Below, one piece after another: positions 46,205-59,284 of a DNA stretch of 64,000 nt (its first letter is position 1; each line of letters begins with the position of its first letter). A program made the translations under genes and the position numbers. The notes below the pieces were generated by a model, which made no database searches, was not told where the DNA came from, and saw only the letters and a program-made list of their open reading frames with translations. This stretch comes from Pelodera strongyloides (Eukaryota; Nematoda; Chromadorea; Rhabditida; Rhabditidae), in assembly GCA_036852015.1 (NCBI GenBank), contig JAANDG010000371.1:62001-126000 (forward strand). Direction: 5' to 3'.

Positions 46205-49200
46205 AACAAAAAGAGAGAGAGAGAGAGAGAGAGGAAAATGTTAGTTTATTAGTTTCCATATATACGAAGCCACTCAACGCGCAACAAACACTGAAATAAA
46301 AAAAGTAGTCACAGAAGAAAATGGGCAAATTAACCCGGCCACCAAAACCAATACTAAGAAAAACTAACAAGCAACAATAGTGGTAATGGGATTAAGGACT
46401 ATTAAGGAGGCATGTCAACTACTTTAATCTCAACACTACAGCTACAGCTTTACACAACGCTACAGTACCCAAGTATATAAGAAGTGAACCGCCGAGCGGC
46501 CGAGCTTATTAGCGTTATGATGTCCTGCTAACAATAATTTTACGCGCTGTGCTAGTGTTCCTTCTGCGTAAAAGAAGTTGTTGAATATTTCTAACACAAA
46601 TAATCAGAGTCTCACCAAAAACCAGCGACAACAGCCGTTCGATTCATTGATCACACAAATATGTGCTACCTGCAAACTATTCTCTATTCCACGCGCAACT
46701 AAATCATTACAGACTTTCTCCCTATACCTCTCTCTCTCTCTTTATACCTCTCTCTCTCTCTCTCTCTCTCTATTCCTCTCAACAAAATCACATGCTGTGA
46801 CCAACGTATCAACAGCCAAAATACTGAAGACTCTCCCCTAAATTCCCCTTCTCTCCCCATAGTTACAATATGGGAGTTCGAGATTCGTGAAGTGAAAACA
46901 TTTTCGGGGGCGGGCTGTACGTTTGGGGAGAGACAGACACACAGAGAGAGAGAAAGTGAAAGAGAGAGAGAGAGAGAGAAAGTGAGAGAGAGAACGCTCC
47001 TCCTCAATAGAATGCCGTCGTCAGACGAGGAAGCAAGATCGAGAAAACAACGATCAGTTCCCGTTCCCGGGTTTTTGACAGAGGGAATAGAGATTGAGCA
47101 AAAGAGAGAGACAGAGAGAGTGAGAGAGATAGAGAGAGAAGCTCGCAGGAGCCGGGAGCAGAACTATGCGGAGAAAAACACAACAGAATGTTGCGACTAA
47201 AAAGGAAACCCATAAAAGATCAGGGAGAAGAGACAGAGGGAGAGGAGAGAGAGAGAGAGAGGAAGAGAGAGAAGAGAGACAGAGAGTAAAGAGAGTATAG
47301 GAGCACCAATGCAGAGAATAAACCAGAGTCGAAAGGTTTCCAAAAGGGACAAATAGGGAGGACGGAGCGTTCAAAAACGTGGGCAAACATTGAAGTCGAA
47401 CCGAAAAAACTGAGTGACACTCTAGTCACAAAATCGCTTCGAAAATATGCGGTGATGATTTTGGAGTTTTCGAGTGGAACTGTGCATGTGAACCTTTTAC
47501 TTATGGGGTTTCTCAAAGTATCCAAAAAAACCGGTGTCTCTGTCAATAATACCGCATTTTTGCACAAACCCTGCACATATAATATGAAAAATTAAAAAAA
47601 TATTCTCGTGTGGTTCCAAAATAAATTTAAGGTAAATTTTCAGCATACTTTGAAACCCCATTAAAATAAATAAGTAAGTAATAAATCGTTTACGCTTCGA
47701 GCTTGCTCCCCTATGCCAAGCGTGGCTGGTTCATACAGTGTTCAAAACTTAGGACTTGAGACTTGATACTGGATAACAAAGGTTCGAGATAGAGTAGATT
47801 GCTCATTTAGTCATTTCCTGTTTCTTGTGCTATGCTCAAGCAACACCAACATAACGCATACATAAATTGTAAATTCGCACTCAACGCGCGCTCTCACACG
47901 CATGATTTAATTATCTACAAATAAATAATTGTCTACAGGAGGACATACTTAGGTGAAAACATAAACACTTTATTATCAAGATTCTCATTCTCAATAACCA
48001 CAAAAATGAGTCAGCCAAAAAAACAAGAATGAACTACAAAACACCCAAGTTCAACCCTGCTACTCCACGAAAAAGTGACTAACTTTTCCCGGTACCTGAG
48101 CCTTTAAAGTCTGCGCATCGTTGGCAAACATCAGCTAGGACTCTTCAAATTTCGAGTACAGAAGTAATAAACCACATATGAAGTTGAACCAGTAAACACC
48201 CTCGAAACCAGAAAGGAGTTGCCGTTGCAATGTTGCCTGTTTGGGGCGCGGGCCCACTCGAGAAAAAAGCAAGGATGCGGGCAGACCAGGAATAAAAAAA
48301 AACAACTGGCCCTGGGCCCCAGGGCCAGCCCAGCAGTTCATCAGCCACTGTGGCCGTCATTGCCTCTCTCTCTACTGTGGCCATCATTGCCCAGAGTGAG
48401 AAGGAGACGATTATTGGTCTCTGTACATTCGCAAAGACAGAGAGAGAAAGAGAGGAAAAGATAGAGAGAAAGAGAGAAAGAGAGAGAGAGAACGAGAGAT
48501 GAATAAACAAAAATTCCGGGTGTCAGTCGAGCGAAAAGAACAGAAAAAAACATATAGGAAAGAAGAAATGAGAGACCGAATGGAAACTGAGAAGGCGGAA
48601 CGAAAATGTGTGCGGGAAAATTGGGGAAACCGAAAACCGAAAATCTATGTTTCGATTGTGTTGAGACAGTTGAGAGTAGAGGAAGTATACTGACGGTACC
48701 GTACCAGGCAATAAACAAGCTAACAAGGGGGCCAGTTACGCCAAAATAAGTACAACCCATAAGTTACGCCTTGGGCATAAAAAGCTGAGAAGAATGGTAG
48801 AATCACGCGCTAACCACCTAGACAACCTCAGTGATCGACGACTAAGCCGTCTTTGAATTACACCCAAGAAAGAAACGCACCCCAGCCCAAACGCTTGTAG
48901 CTTATAGCAAATCCCAAAATATCATCCCTCCTCTGCACAGATTCTACACAGATTAGCAGAGCTTTGAACGCTGTAATATCTTTGAAATCATGGCCCAAAA
49001 GTTGAAATCCTCAAAAAAAAAGCGCAAGGCAGAAAGCGCTTCATACTACACTGCCCCCATTTAGTTAGTTTAGTAGATTTACATAACCCGCTAAACTAGG
49101 AACTAGGGATGCAAAAAAAAATAATCCTCAAAAATCGTTACATTCTCTCTCAACCAAAACCTTATCAACTTATCAGTACTAGTAGCGGTATCAGTAAGAA

Positions 49201-49282
49201 ACGTCACAAGAGCAACGACTGACTATTTACACGTGTGTACCAGTCAATATAACAAATACGGCATACGGTGGGTTTTTTCTAT

Positions 49283-49318
<36 letters not shown>

Positions 49319-52300
49319 GAGAGAAAGAGAGAAGAGAAAAAGGTCAGGCAGCAAAACGCAGAAACGAAGCCCAAACATCAGTCTCTGCGTTCAGTTCAAT
49401 TTCAGACAGTTTGGGTGAAACACCGCTTGGGAGAGCGACATAAAAAGTGATCGAGAGAGAGAGCGAGAAATAGAGAAAGAGAGATAGAAAGAGAGAGAGA
49501 GACAAAGACAGAGAGAGACAGAGTGATCGAGAAAGAGACTTGCGCCGCATCTTTAAAACCCCCCAGTAAATAATCTCTCACAAATAAAACAATACGCTCA
49601 ACCCATCACCCTTCAATTACCAACACGTAATTGCTTCCCACATTTGCAATTAGGCCCCCTGCCTGCCCAATTAACCTCTCTCAAGCTAAAGCTCAATAAG
49701 TACAGTTTCCCTAATTTCCGTGGTCCTGCTCAAAAACCTATAATTTAAAGCGACAACATTTTCACGAAACGTCAAAATAAAAAATCCCAAATCACGCGTT
49801 TTCGTGAAAATCTGCAACGTCATAAGTCAAAAACGTCAATTTTAAAGGGGAAGAGTGAGCAAAAAAGAGCAAAATAAGAAAAGGCATATGGATAGACAAG
49901 ATCACGGGTCACCCATTACACAGTGTGTGGACCGCGAACGAAACGGGCCGAGATAACAGTCTCTTTATAATGGATGGGCGTTTTCGGGAACGAGAAAACG
50001 CCGGCATTTGGGAACACCAGGCGCACACGTGCATTCGCCGGGCGGGCAAACTGGCGGCAAATAGACAAACACAAATAAAACACTTTACAGCGTGAAAGGA
50101 GACTATTACACAAAGAGCGCAAGGTAATGGATTATCGTTATCATAGAAAATGGATGGAGCAAGGCTGGGTCTAAAATCTAAACAACAACACTCTTGGATA
50201 CCGTAACTTTACCGAGAAACAAAATGGGTGAGAATACCCAGGTATTCCAATACCCTTTCCCTTGTGGTCACAAGTCCCAACTCTACTCCTCTACATCCAA
50301 AACGCATTACTGTAGAATTTCAATAATTTAGGGTTTCGCGCCACAAAAAAATACTTCCAATTATAAAGTTTAAAATAGCAACTTCTGATAAACAATAGCT
50401 CGCCCGAGTTCGTTTCCATTGGTAACCCGCGTTTCTAGGTTCACATGCTACATGCGCATAATTGCTTTTGTAGTAATCTTTGCTGTTTTCCATTTAATAA
50501 TTTCTAATATAGGGACAAAGCAAGAACGAGGAACAGCTTAAATTAATTAAATTAAAGGATAAAAAAGCCGGATAAAACATCAGAAATCCTAGATTCGACT
50601 GAACAGTCCGGAACCAAACTAGAGCTCAAAATAGAAAAAATAGGAACTGTTTCAAGTGTTTCAAAATCAAATAATCCTAAATCCAATTATGTAAGGGAGC
50701 TACCTTTCGAAAAAAAATCGCAACACAAAACATAACTACAAATCAACTAGTCCAGTGTGGCGCTCTACAAAACCTTGTTTAGAAATTCATGTTAGGATCT
50801 TCTTCTTGTTTTTACACAGAAAACAAGCAGAGTAACCTTTTTACAAATGCCTGATTATTAGAGGAAATTCTTCTCCTACAGTAGTCAAACAAAATTCGGT
50901 ATCTTATAAATTGCTATATTTCAAGGCAGATTGAATTAAACGACATTAAGCCCTTTTCACCTGTAGTGGGGTGAGGGGAGGGGATAAACCGTTCATATAA
51001 TTATAAGCAGAAATAAAATCTGACACTACCTTCTAAAATACAAAGGCGCGTACTTGGCGTACTTCGTAATTACAGTACTCACTCAACTAATTTGCGATAA
51101 AAGATAACAAAATTTTTTTTAGCACACCAACCAAATCAGCCACTTAACAAAAACTGACACTAAAAGAAATACTTAGAAAGAACAATGCGATTACCACCTC
51201 ACATAATGTATGGGTATTAAATAGAGTGAAAAGAGAGTATTTACAGATACAATACAACGTAAACAAAGGCAGAAACACACAGGAATAAACAAACAAGCGA
51301 TAATCGGATTAATAAAATATTCTTAGAAAACTTATCGTAGTATCACATAAAATCAAAGATCTCTGTTTGTAGCATGCATTTTTTTACTAATCTACATACT
51401 TCTTAGCTACGGCGTTAGTAGCTTAAAAGAAAATTTCGAGAGAGAAATTTTGCATTAATTTATCTAACACTAATAAGCGATCAGCCGATAAAAAAATGGC
51501 TAAATGTTAATGAACAAAAAGTTTAAGCCATTCCCGGTATATGCGAAAATTAACAAAATCATCATTCTAAATAACGATACGAGGATAATATCACCAAACT
51601 AATGAGAGAGTGTGAGAGAGGAAAAGAAAGATAAAAAGACAGAAAACCGAGAGAGGTATACTGTGATATACAAGACAGAAAAATAAATAAGAGACCCAAG
51701 TAATATATTAAACTACCCCTTCTATAAATGCAACGAAAAACAAGGTCGTTCATGTCAACAAGAGCCAACGATCTAGCCTAGCATGAAAAATATTCTTCGA
51801 AAATATAAACATTGTTGTCGAAAATTGAAAAAAAATGCATATCACCAAACCCCAAAACCAAAAATAAGCTACTGACAACCTTATTTATCCTTATTTTACT
51901 CTTATTCTCCTTATTTTATATTTAGCCTATTAGATGTTAGACATTAGTATATAATCTACAAGAGTCTATAATCTACTAAATATCCACCAACCTTCACTAT
52001 CCTCGCTCTGGAAACTATCCGGTCTGTTCTTCAGCGGTTTCGCCAATTCGTCGCCGAACGAAGTGGTCGGCGTCGGGTCAAATACTAAAAACTGATGATT
52101 TAATTACCCAAATAGGAAGTTTAATTACCCAAGTTTCAGGTTGAAGGTAATTATTCCACCTGGATCCTGAATACAAAAAAAGTCTTAAAATCAACAGATA
52201 GTATACAAGACCACAAAAATCCCTCACGTTTCGGCTTCTGTTCAAGTTTGCTTGCGGCGAGATATGCTTCCGCAACTGAAGTTGGCAAAGCGCTAGCAAG

Positions 52301-53202
52301 CGCAGCGGCAGACGCACAAAGCGTTGCGGTGCTCGAGTTGTGCGGCGAGGCAAAATATGGTGCACAGTTCGAACTGCTCGGGCCATTCGGATCAGAGAAC
52401 GCTGAGGATGAGGAACAGCCTTGCACTGTGATGAGTTTCTGAAATTATGATAAGAAAATGTCAATAAGAAATGCAATATCAATACATAATTTATAACTTG
52501 GACCATCAAGACGCAAGCAATTAGTCATATTGTCCGTGGTCACAATTACAATTTCCAATACGGATTGGGACAAATAATTTCCAAAAGTTCCTTGATTATC
52601 GAAGCAATGACAATGAAGTGCAGGCAAATAACATACCTTACCTTACCGGTGAGCAGGTAAGGTGGCGGTTCGTAATGACAAAAAAAGGAAAACAAAACAC
52701 CAACCGTCAGTTCCGCGAGTAGGATCTCTCTGCGCTGTTTCTGCTCGTCGAGCGCTTCTTGCAAGTCGGCGTCTGTGGATTGGCGCTTCGCGCGAACAAC
52801 AACGTCTTCGGGCTGGAAATATACACTTAAATATTAAAGCGACACGGTCCATGGTTTGTGAAAAGTATATTGGGCAAGTACGTTTCCATGTATTATACAC
52901 CAATTGCAATTACGTCTATTCTGTGCCTGTGCCGGACCTACATCAGGAAAAACTGGACGCTAGGAAAACAATTTTCGAAATAATCCACATCACGTGGGTG
53001 TTTTGCACCGCACAGTCTCAGCAAGAGACTTAGAGAGAGTTAGAGAGAGAGAGAGCTATACAGAGCGAACACAGATGTTAGGGATAGAGAGGGAAGTAGC
53101 AAAACACATTATTTGCTAGCACGCGTTGAAAACAATCTACTGGCGAGCCAATGTGCCGCCGCAGTAAACAACGCGAGTCTAAGGCGTTCAACGAAAGAAA
53201 AG

Positions 53203-53269
<67 letters not shown>

Positions 53270-54438
53270 TAGAGAGAGAGGGAGGGAGAGATAGAGAGAG
53301 AGAGAAAAACAACGCAGCCTCCTACCTAGACAAGCAAAATACACCCAACTGAGCGTTCAACAACATGCAATTGTGGTGTGAGCCTGAGCAAGCGAGGCCG
53401 AAAAAAAGGAAATTTAGCAATTGGAACTAGCGAGACGGCAAAAACATGTTGTTGATGTTGCCGCCGTAAAAAAGGGCAATAGAGGGAAATGGAAAGTTGG
53501 AGAAGGAAACGAATTGCGGCATTGGAATTCAGAATAGAACTCCGAAAAAAAGTGATCTACGCTTTAATGTGCAAGCAGAGCGACACAATTACGAAATTAC
53601 ACAAGGACACGTAACCTTACCTAACCACCCCCAACCATTATATATGTACCTAAGGACAATACATTACACACAGGGTATGTATAATCTATACTACATAGGG
53701 TACCTAAGCAATTAACCCCCTCCCCTTACATTTTAAAAAGGTATGTATAATACATACTACATAGGGTACCTAAGTAACTAACCCCCCCCCCCTCCATTCT
53801 CACATAAACTTTCCAACTTTCCATACACAAAAAGAACCATAAAACAGTCACAAAAAATCTCAATCCTAAATTTCATCAAAAATCGAACGCAAACACGTTG
53901 CAGATCATACCTTAAAGACCACCTAATTAACCCGCTCCCGTATTAATATCAACCCCCAATATACACTCCAAAGAAGGACCATTAAAAAAGATAAATAATC
54001 CTCTTGTGGGGGCCCTCTAATTCGCTAAAACTATACTGCTCAATGTGGGATTACAGTAATCAGAATTAGAAAAAAGCCAACAACTTATCTTCTGGGAATT
54101 GTTTGCGTACGCTAAAGCTCTAAACAATAAAGAAAATAAATTGGGTACAACAAAGTACGCGGAGATCCTCTAAACCATTTTCCAAAAGTACTAAACGACC
54201 AAACCAAGAGTCCAAAGTAGTCGGAACGGAGACAAAAAGTATATAACAGGGCAGGCAGAGCCGAAAAAAAGTTCATCAATTATGACAGATGCCTAAACTA
54301 CACATTATATGGTTGCTTATTCGAGCAAGGATCTACGATAGAGATACGTCAATGATGGGGTTTCAAAGTATGTTGAAAATTTACCTTATTGAGAATATTT
54401 TAATTTTCATATTATATATGCAGGTTTCGTGCAAAAAT

Positions 54439-54490
<52 letters not shown>

Positions 54491-57400
54491 CAGTATTCAC
54501 AGAATCAGAATCACACCAATTTTTTGGGATACTTCGAAACCCCGTTACGCAATAAGATCAATACAGAGACAGAGCACACTTCACATTGATTTCATTTGAG
54601 TTTAATTTAGGTAAAGTCCCCGTTCCACACCCTTTGTAGCTAGCCCGTCAAACGTCTACCGCTCCCTTCAAATCCAAAACAGCACTACTACTTCAAAACA
54701 CAGTGACCAAACCCCTTGATTATTCTCAGTATTTATTGCTCAACACTCCAAATAATCCCTCAAACCACTTGTTCGTAATAGTTATAGATAACACTACTCA
54801 CGTCACACACGAATATTATAAGTAATGTTTTGATGAAAAACTATGCTCTTATACTTAATCTATCCAAAATAGTTAAGTGTGGAAAATATGTTAAATCGCT
54901 AATACTTCCCAGTATTTAGATACAGCGTTCCTAATATCTCATGACAACTATACGAGTGATAATTCACCATACACAATAAACCACGGCCTCACAGAGGGAC
55001 AAAAACAAATGTTAAACCCAAAGTCCCCAATCTTTTACACGAAACAAACAAAGTTTGTCTGTTTGTCAGAATGTTTGTGCGTTACGCTCTGCAAAATAGC
55101 AATACATATTCAGGTTCACTTCGAATTACACAAATACTTACGACCCCTTTACATTACTTCGTAACTAATTGCAAGAAAAATCAAAGAACAGTCAGAAGGC
55201 AAATATACGGCGTGGAACTGCCATTTTTCTCATTCTACACGAAAAAAGCGCAATTGCTTCGCAAGGGAAAAATCGGAAATTCAATAGCGACCGTCCGCGG
55301 GCCGGTCGTTTAAAAGGTCGTTACCAAGACGGACCAGATGCCACAATCATAAATAAAATAAAAAAGCAAAGGCACCAGACATCGCTGGCACCAAAACACA
55401 GAACACAGCTAGAGCTAAAGCAGCGCTAACTCGCTAACACCGCGGACCGCCCAACCTCCCTTACCAAAAGCCAATAAACAGTTCCGTTACAACTGGTTTC
55501 TCCCGTACTATACACACGCAATGTAAAACGCTGCCCCATATAGTTTCCGTTATATTAGCTCACATCTTTGCCAGCAAAAAGTAACCATTAACCATAGCGT
55601 TGCAATATATTTACTAGAAAAGAAACTCTCTCAGAACAGAATCCCCCCCCCCCGTTAAACAACAGCTCATCTCTGGGGGTTTGCAGTTTGCGCTAAACGT
55701 CTCAGCCTTTGATTATTCCATTTCAAAATTCCGCACTCGTGATATTTAAATTGCAATTACAATTTTAACATAATTCCCCTTCCTGGTCATCATGAACATC
55801 GTTCCATGAATACCAAATTGAGGAGTTCGGAGAGAACCGTCGACAAAGAGAGAGAGAGAGAGAAAAACCCCCAAAATAGAGTGAAATTACGCCATAGATC
55901 AGGACATTAAAACCGAAGCGCGTCAAAAAAAGACGCTCCATTAATCGTCGTGAATCACATCTAAACGAGCATCAAAAGAGGCAAAACGCATCAGATGATC
56001 AAAAACCAAAACCACCCACTCTACGATAATTAACATCATTAATACGTGGCCAACCCGGATCATTAATTTATACTCGCTCATGACTTGCGGTCCTGTCTCA
56101 TCATAAACGCCGAGAGTCTTTTGACACGCAATTTAATTAACAAAATATCCGGAGCGTTCATTTTCATTAATTACTTAAAAATGCGGGGAAACACAGGGTT
56201 CACATAAAAAAAGTCTAATAAGCTTCGAACGTCAACGGCTCGAAACTCGAAATTTCTTTGCTGACCGCAAAAAAGTCTCCTATTTTTTTTAAAGATTACG
56301 CAGAGGTTTATCCTCATGTTTCACGCAATCAACAAGTTCGGCCATGAAGATAAGTGCTAATTAGTAGCTTAGCCAGCCAACATACAACCAAAACATATAT
56401 TCCGCAGGATAGGATACCATAACACACAAGTACAAAGATGGTTAAACATACAAATACAAACAAAAACACATAATAACATTCGGCTTATCTATGTTAAGGC
56501 GAAATACCGACCGGCTTTTGAAAAAAAGCTCGATTTTTCTATTCTAATTTATGTTCATCTGGATAAGTTGCATAAGAATGCAGTTGTCCACGATGCGTCC
56601 AAGAACCGCCGGTATTTCGCTTTAACCGGCTCAGCTGGGAATAGTTCCCAGTTGTGACTAAGTTTATTTTACAAAAAAAAACCACCAACCACGTCTCCAG
56701 CGTGTCGTTTAAGCGTGCGCGGCGAAATGATCGTCGGGTTCATAAATTCCTCGAGTGCGCGCTGATGAACGGCACAATCGCGTTGCTCCTACACGGAAAA
56801 AAAATTTAGTACACTGTACACTTACACTCACACCTTGGACCAATAGTCAGTCCTTTTCCAAAAAAAGGACCACACACAGAGGGCTACATACCCACTAGAG
56901 ATTCACGAAAAATGAAATCACACAGGGCAGGGCGACTTCCTATAGGGCTTAAATAAATAAGCCTCATAGGCCATATTCACCACTCAATTGCCATTTTCTG
57001 TCCCCAGGGAATAGTTCCCCGAGGAAATCGGAGTAGTGAATATGGCCTAACGTTCCGCATTCAAGAACGCGCGGTATGCAAATCACACATATTCGCTTAC
57101 CTTAGTGAGCCTAAAGTAATATCTCCAGTTCTGCGGGTCGAATCCCCAGTGCACAGTGCGTGAGATCTCTTTCTTTTCGTGGTTATGCACCGAAAAGTGT
57201 TCCGGGGTGAAAAAGCGCTCGCAGGTGGTACACTGCACGCACGGGCGCGGGTGCAGCGATGGATAAAGGAAGCCCTAAAAAATTAATAATAATAATAGTC
57301 CATTGGTTGAAAGAAAGAGTTTATTAACCATCATCATGAACCCTAGAATGCAGCGCAACTTTTGAATGAACCTTGTGTTACTGTACAATCTCGTCATACC

Positions 57401-58274
57401 AATACTCATTGCGCGCATACTAAACAATAAACAAATCACTTATACAGAGCGATCAATAAACGCCAAACTAACAAATCTACAGTAATCCACACTACATACC
57501 GTAATACCGTAGTCAGTCAAACTACACACCGTAGTCAGTCAAACTACCGTATAGTCAGTCAAACTACCGTACTCAGTCAAACTACACTATAGTTTCCCAT
57601 TCCTTATCAACCGCTATGAAAGCCAAAATTCCGTCTCTAGAAAAAAACTCTGTCCAAAGTCCAACGCAGTAAACTGCCCAATTACTGTTGTAAAACAGTA
57701 ACAGCCAGTCCGATAAAACACTTCGAAACTCTTTGCCACTTTGCTACGGAAAAAGGGAAAAAGTATAGAAAGACGGTTTTCACTTTCAAATACTGTTTTT
57801 TTTTTTTTTTTTAAAAAAAACATGTCAAACTCCAGTTCACCAACCCCTTTTCATTCACTCAATCACAAAGCAGCAGAGAACAAAAAAGGACAGAAAAACG
57901 TTTGTGAAACGGAGAAAATAACAAAGATAAGCCCTCCTTCAAAAATCTTCGAATTATCACCTTTTGATATTTTGCACGGAAAATGTCGGAAAAGAAGAAA
58001 TAATAAATCTACAGAACGTACAACTTTTCGCGCATATGTTTAGTTACAAGGAAAGGAAAGGCATTTCGCATATCAAGACGGTTTTCACTTTCACAGGCAC
58101 TGTCTCATAGCACAATTAAAAAAGAAAAGCCTGTTTGAATTAAAAAACGCACAAAGATATTGGATACCGTACCTTACATCCTCCAAAGCAATCATGCTTA
58201 ATCGATAAACGTTCCCTGTGGTCGAGCACAACGGGAGCGTCATGTCCGTGTGAAGCGGTACGCAGTTCACCAAT
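44194..58274 (-). CDS. daf-5: SKI/SnoN-family transcriptional corepressor (DAF-5-like), 5' end uncertain
   Basis: Exons, in gene order: 58274-58173, 57274-57101, 56788-56690, 52812-52705, 52438-52228, 52084-51992, 45706-45597, 45308-45141, 45031-44849, 44658-44547, 44300-44194. They join in frame to 488 residues ending in TAA. The first two encode the SAND-like, zinc-binding SMAD4-interaction domain of SKI/SnoN (HDCFGGCKG, CVQCTTCERFF, HNHEK, HWGFDPQNWRYYFRL). Then come Glu/Gln-rich helices (DLQEALDEQKQRREIL), a Ser/Ala-rich linker, a coiled coil (LSQRLDEISMERDQLKNENA) with a Gln-rich run (QQQQQQKQQQ), and a low-complexity Ala/Gln tail. SKI proteins bind SMADs in the nucleus and repress TGF-beta targets; in C. 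elegans DAF-5 acts with DAF-3 in dauer control. The N-terminal Dachshund-homology domain was not found in the window. Two introns exceed 3.8 and 6.2 kb. Confidence 0.88.
45707..51991. repeat. 6.3-kb intron of the SKI-like gene with many GA tracts
   Basis: GA-rich microsatellites at about 46083-46233, 46930-47000, 47095-47140, 47236-47290, 48430-48492, 49287-49345 and 49450-49530 (CT on the sense strand), one CT tract at 46724-46775, and a family C foldback at 47502-47661. The 46083-46233 tract is a minisatellite alternating GA runs with GACAAACAAAAA. No nested gene recognised. Confidence 0.85.
47502..47661. mobile_element. Foldback element family C, copy 5
   Basis: Ends TATGGGGTTTCTCAAAGTAT and CATACTTTGAAACCCCATT, ~160 bp, in the largest SKI-like intron. 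Confidence 0.88.
53197..53306. repeat. GA microsatellite
   Basis: Long (GA)n with GGGAGAGATA interruptions, ~110 bases, in the 3.9-kb SKI-like intron; CT on the sense strand. Confidence 0.93.
54354..54545. mobile_element. Foldback element family C, copy 6, with poly-C insertion
   Basis: Ends GATGGGGTTTCAAAGTATG and TACTTCGAAACCCCGTTA. Where other copies read TACCGTAGTATT or similar, this one has TAC followed by a run of about 49 C and then GCAGTATTCAC. The tract adds most of the extra length over the usual ~155 bp. Confidence 0.88.
56494..56625. mobile_element. Palindromic element family A, copy 7 (internally deleted)
   Basis: Ends TTAAGGCGAAATACCGACCG and CCGCCGGTATTTCGCTTTAA; 132 bp against ~180 for other copies, with part of the left arm missing. 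Confidence 0.85.
56968..57048. repeat. Short palindrome
   Basis: AGGCCATATTCACCACT pairs with AGTAGTGAATATGGCCT, flanking CCCCAGGGAATAGTTCCCCG. In an intron of the SKI-like gene. Confidence 0.7.
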
Positions 58275-58578
58275 CTGAGAATCAGAATAATCAATTAAAT
58301 GATAATCAACAAATCTTCTGACTAGGTCCAGTGCCATAGCTATTTACCCATTCTACTCAAGAATCTTCACGCCCCACGAAGATGAAAAGCGCCCTTTGCG
58401 ATGTAAAGTCCCTAGCTAGAGCCCTAGACCAAAGGATCATAGTCAAACGCAGAAGGTAAAATATTGATTTACCCCCCCCCCACCCTTAACACACCAAACA
58501 AATGTAAAATCCTCAAAAAATGCGTCTGCGTTCCAAATTCAAAATCCACCCAATCGGGGTGCTCCTTCTTTACCACAC

Positions 58579-58650
58579 ATCCTGGCAGGGCACATCGTTT
58601 TTGAACACAACACCTTTCAAAGGCCTGTTGGCTGCTGATCTCTCTGTCAT
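58579..58650 (-). CDS. Possible first coding exon of the SKI-like gene
   Basis: On the - strand an ATG follows a CTGGCTAG acceptor by ten bases and opens MTERSAANRPLKGVVF. If it is cut at GAT/GTGTGG the 24 codons join in phase 0 to the first certain SKI exon. The donor is weak; the better GTAAAG donor five bases on would break the frame. The block is also open in other frames on both strands. Offered as a candidate only; the true 5' exon may lie beyond the window. Confidence 0.28.
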
Positions 58651-59112
58651 ACCCAACGCGCTAGCCAGAATCACTAATGAATTATGAAGCAGAAAGAAAT
58701 AAAATGCGCAGGATATAAGAGAGAAACGTCAATAAAACCAAAACACGGAAAAAAATAGAAAAAAAAAAAAAAATATCACGTAAAGCGAGAGAGAGAAGAG
58801 AAAGAATAAATGCGCAGGATAAAGAGAGAAACGGAAAAAAAAGATTGGCACGAAAAGCTTAGCAAATATCACGTGGCGCGCAGTTGGTCCTCGAGGCGAA
58901 TGAGGCAAAAAAAAAAACAACAACGACGAGAAAAAAAAGCTCTCAGCGTATTGGATAACCATCAGCAGCGGGGGAACTTACTTTACAGCACGACTTTCAA
59001 TTAATAAAATTTCAAATAATTTCACTTATAATAAATACATAATCGTGTTCCAAGTACTAAAATTGGCTTCAGAGAAACGGAAGACGAATACACCGTAACC
59101 GCTAACAAAAGC

Positions 59113-59284
59113 TTAAAGCGAAATGCTAGCCGCTTTGGAAAATTTGCATATGATAAGCAAATCCTATGTATCCTATGCTAATTTTGTAGGATCGTCCACG
59201 GCAATCGTACAAAATTAGCATAGGATACATAGGATTTTTTTATCATATGCAAATTTTCCAAAGGGGCTAGCATTTCGCTTTAAA
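59113..59284. mobile_element. Palindromic element family B, copy 2
   Basis: Ends TTAAAGCGAAATGCTAGCCG and GGCTAGCATTTCGCTTTAAA, nearly identical to 7203-7371. Its right TTTAAA is shared with the family A copy that follows. Confidence 0.92.

Noticed and set aside
46083..46233. Regularly spaced repeats that could suggest a CRISPR array
   Set aside because: Units are simple GA and CAAA sequence without unique spacers, in a eukaryotic intron.
46026..46370. 114-codon Leu/Ser-rich frame and similar ones at 46699, 47054, 48145, 48341 and 53078
   Set aside because: All come from GA/CT microsatellites in introns of the SKI-like gene.
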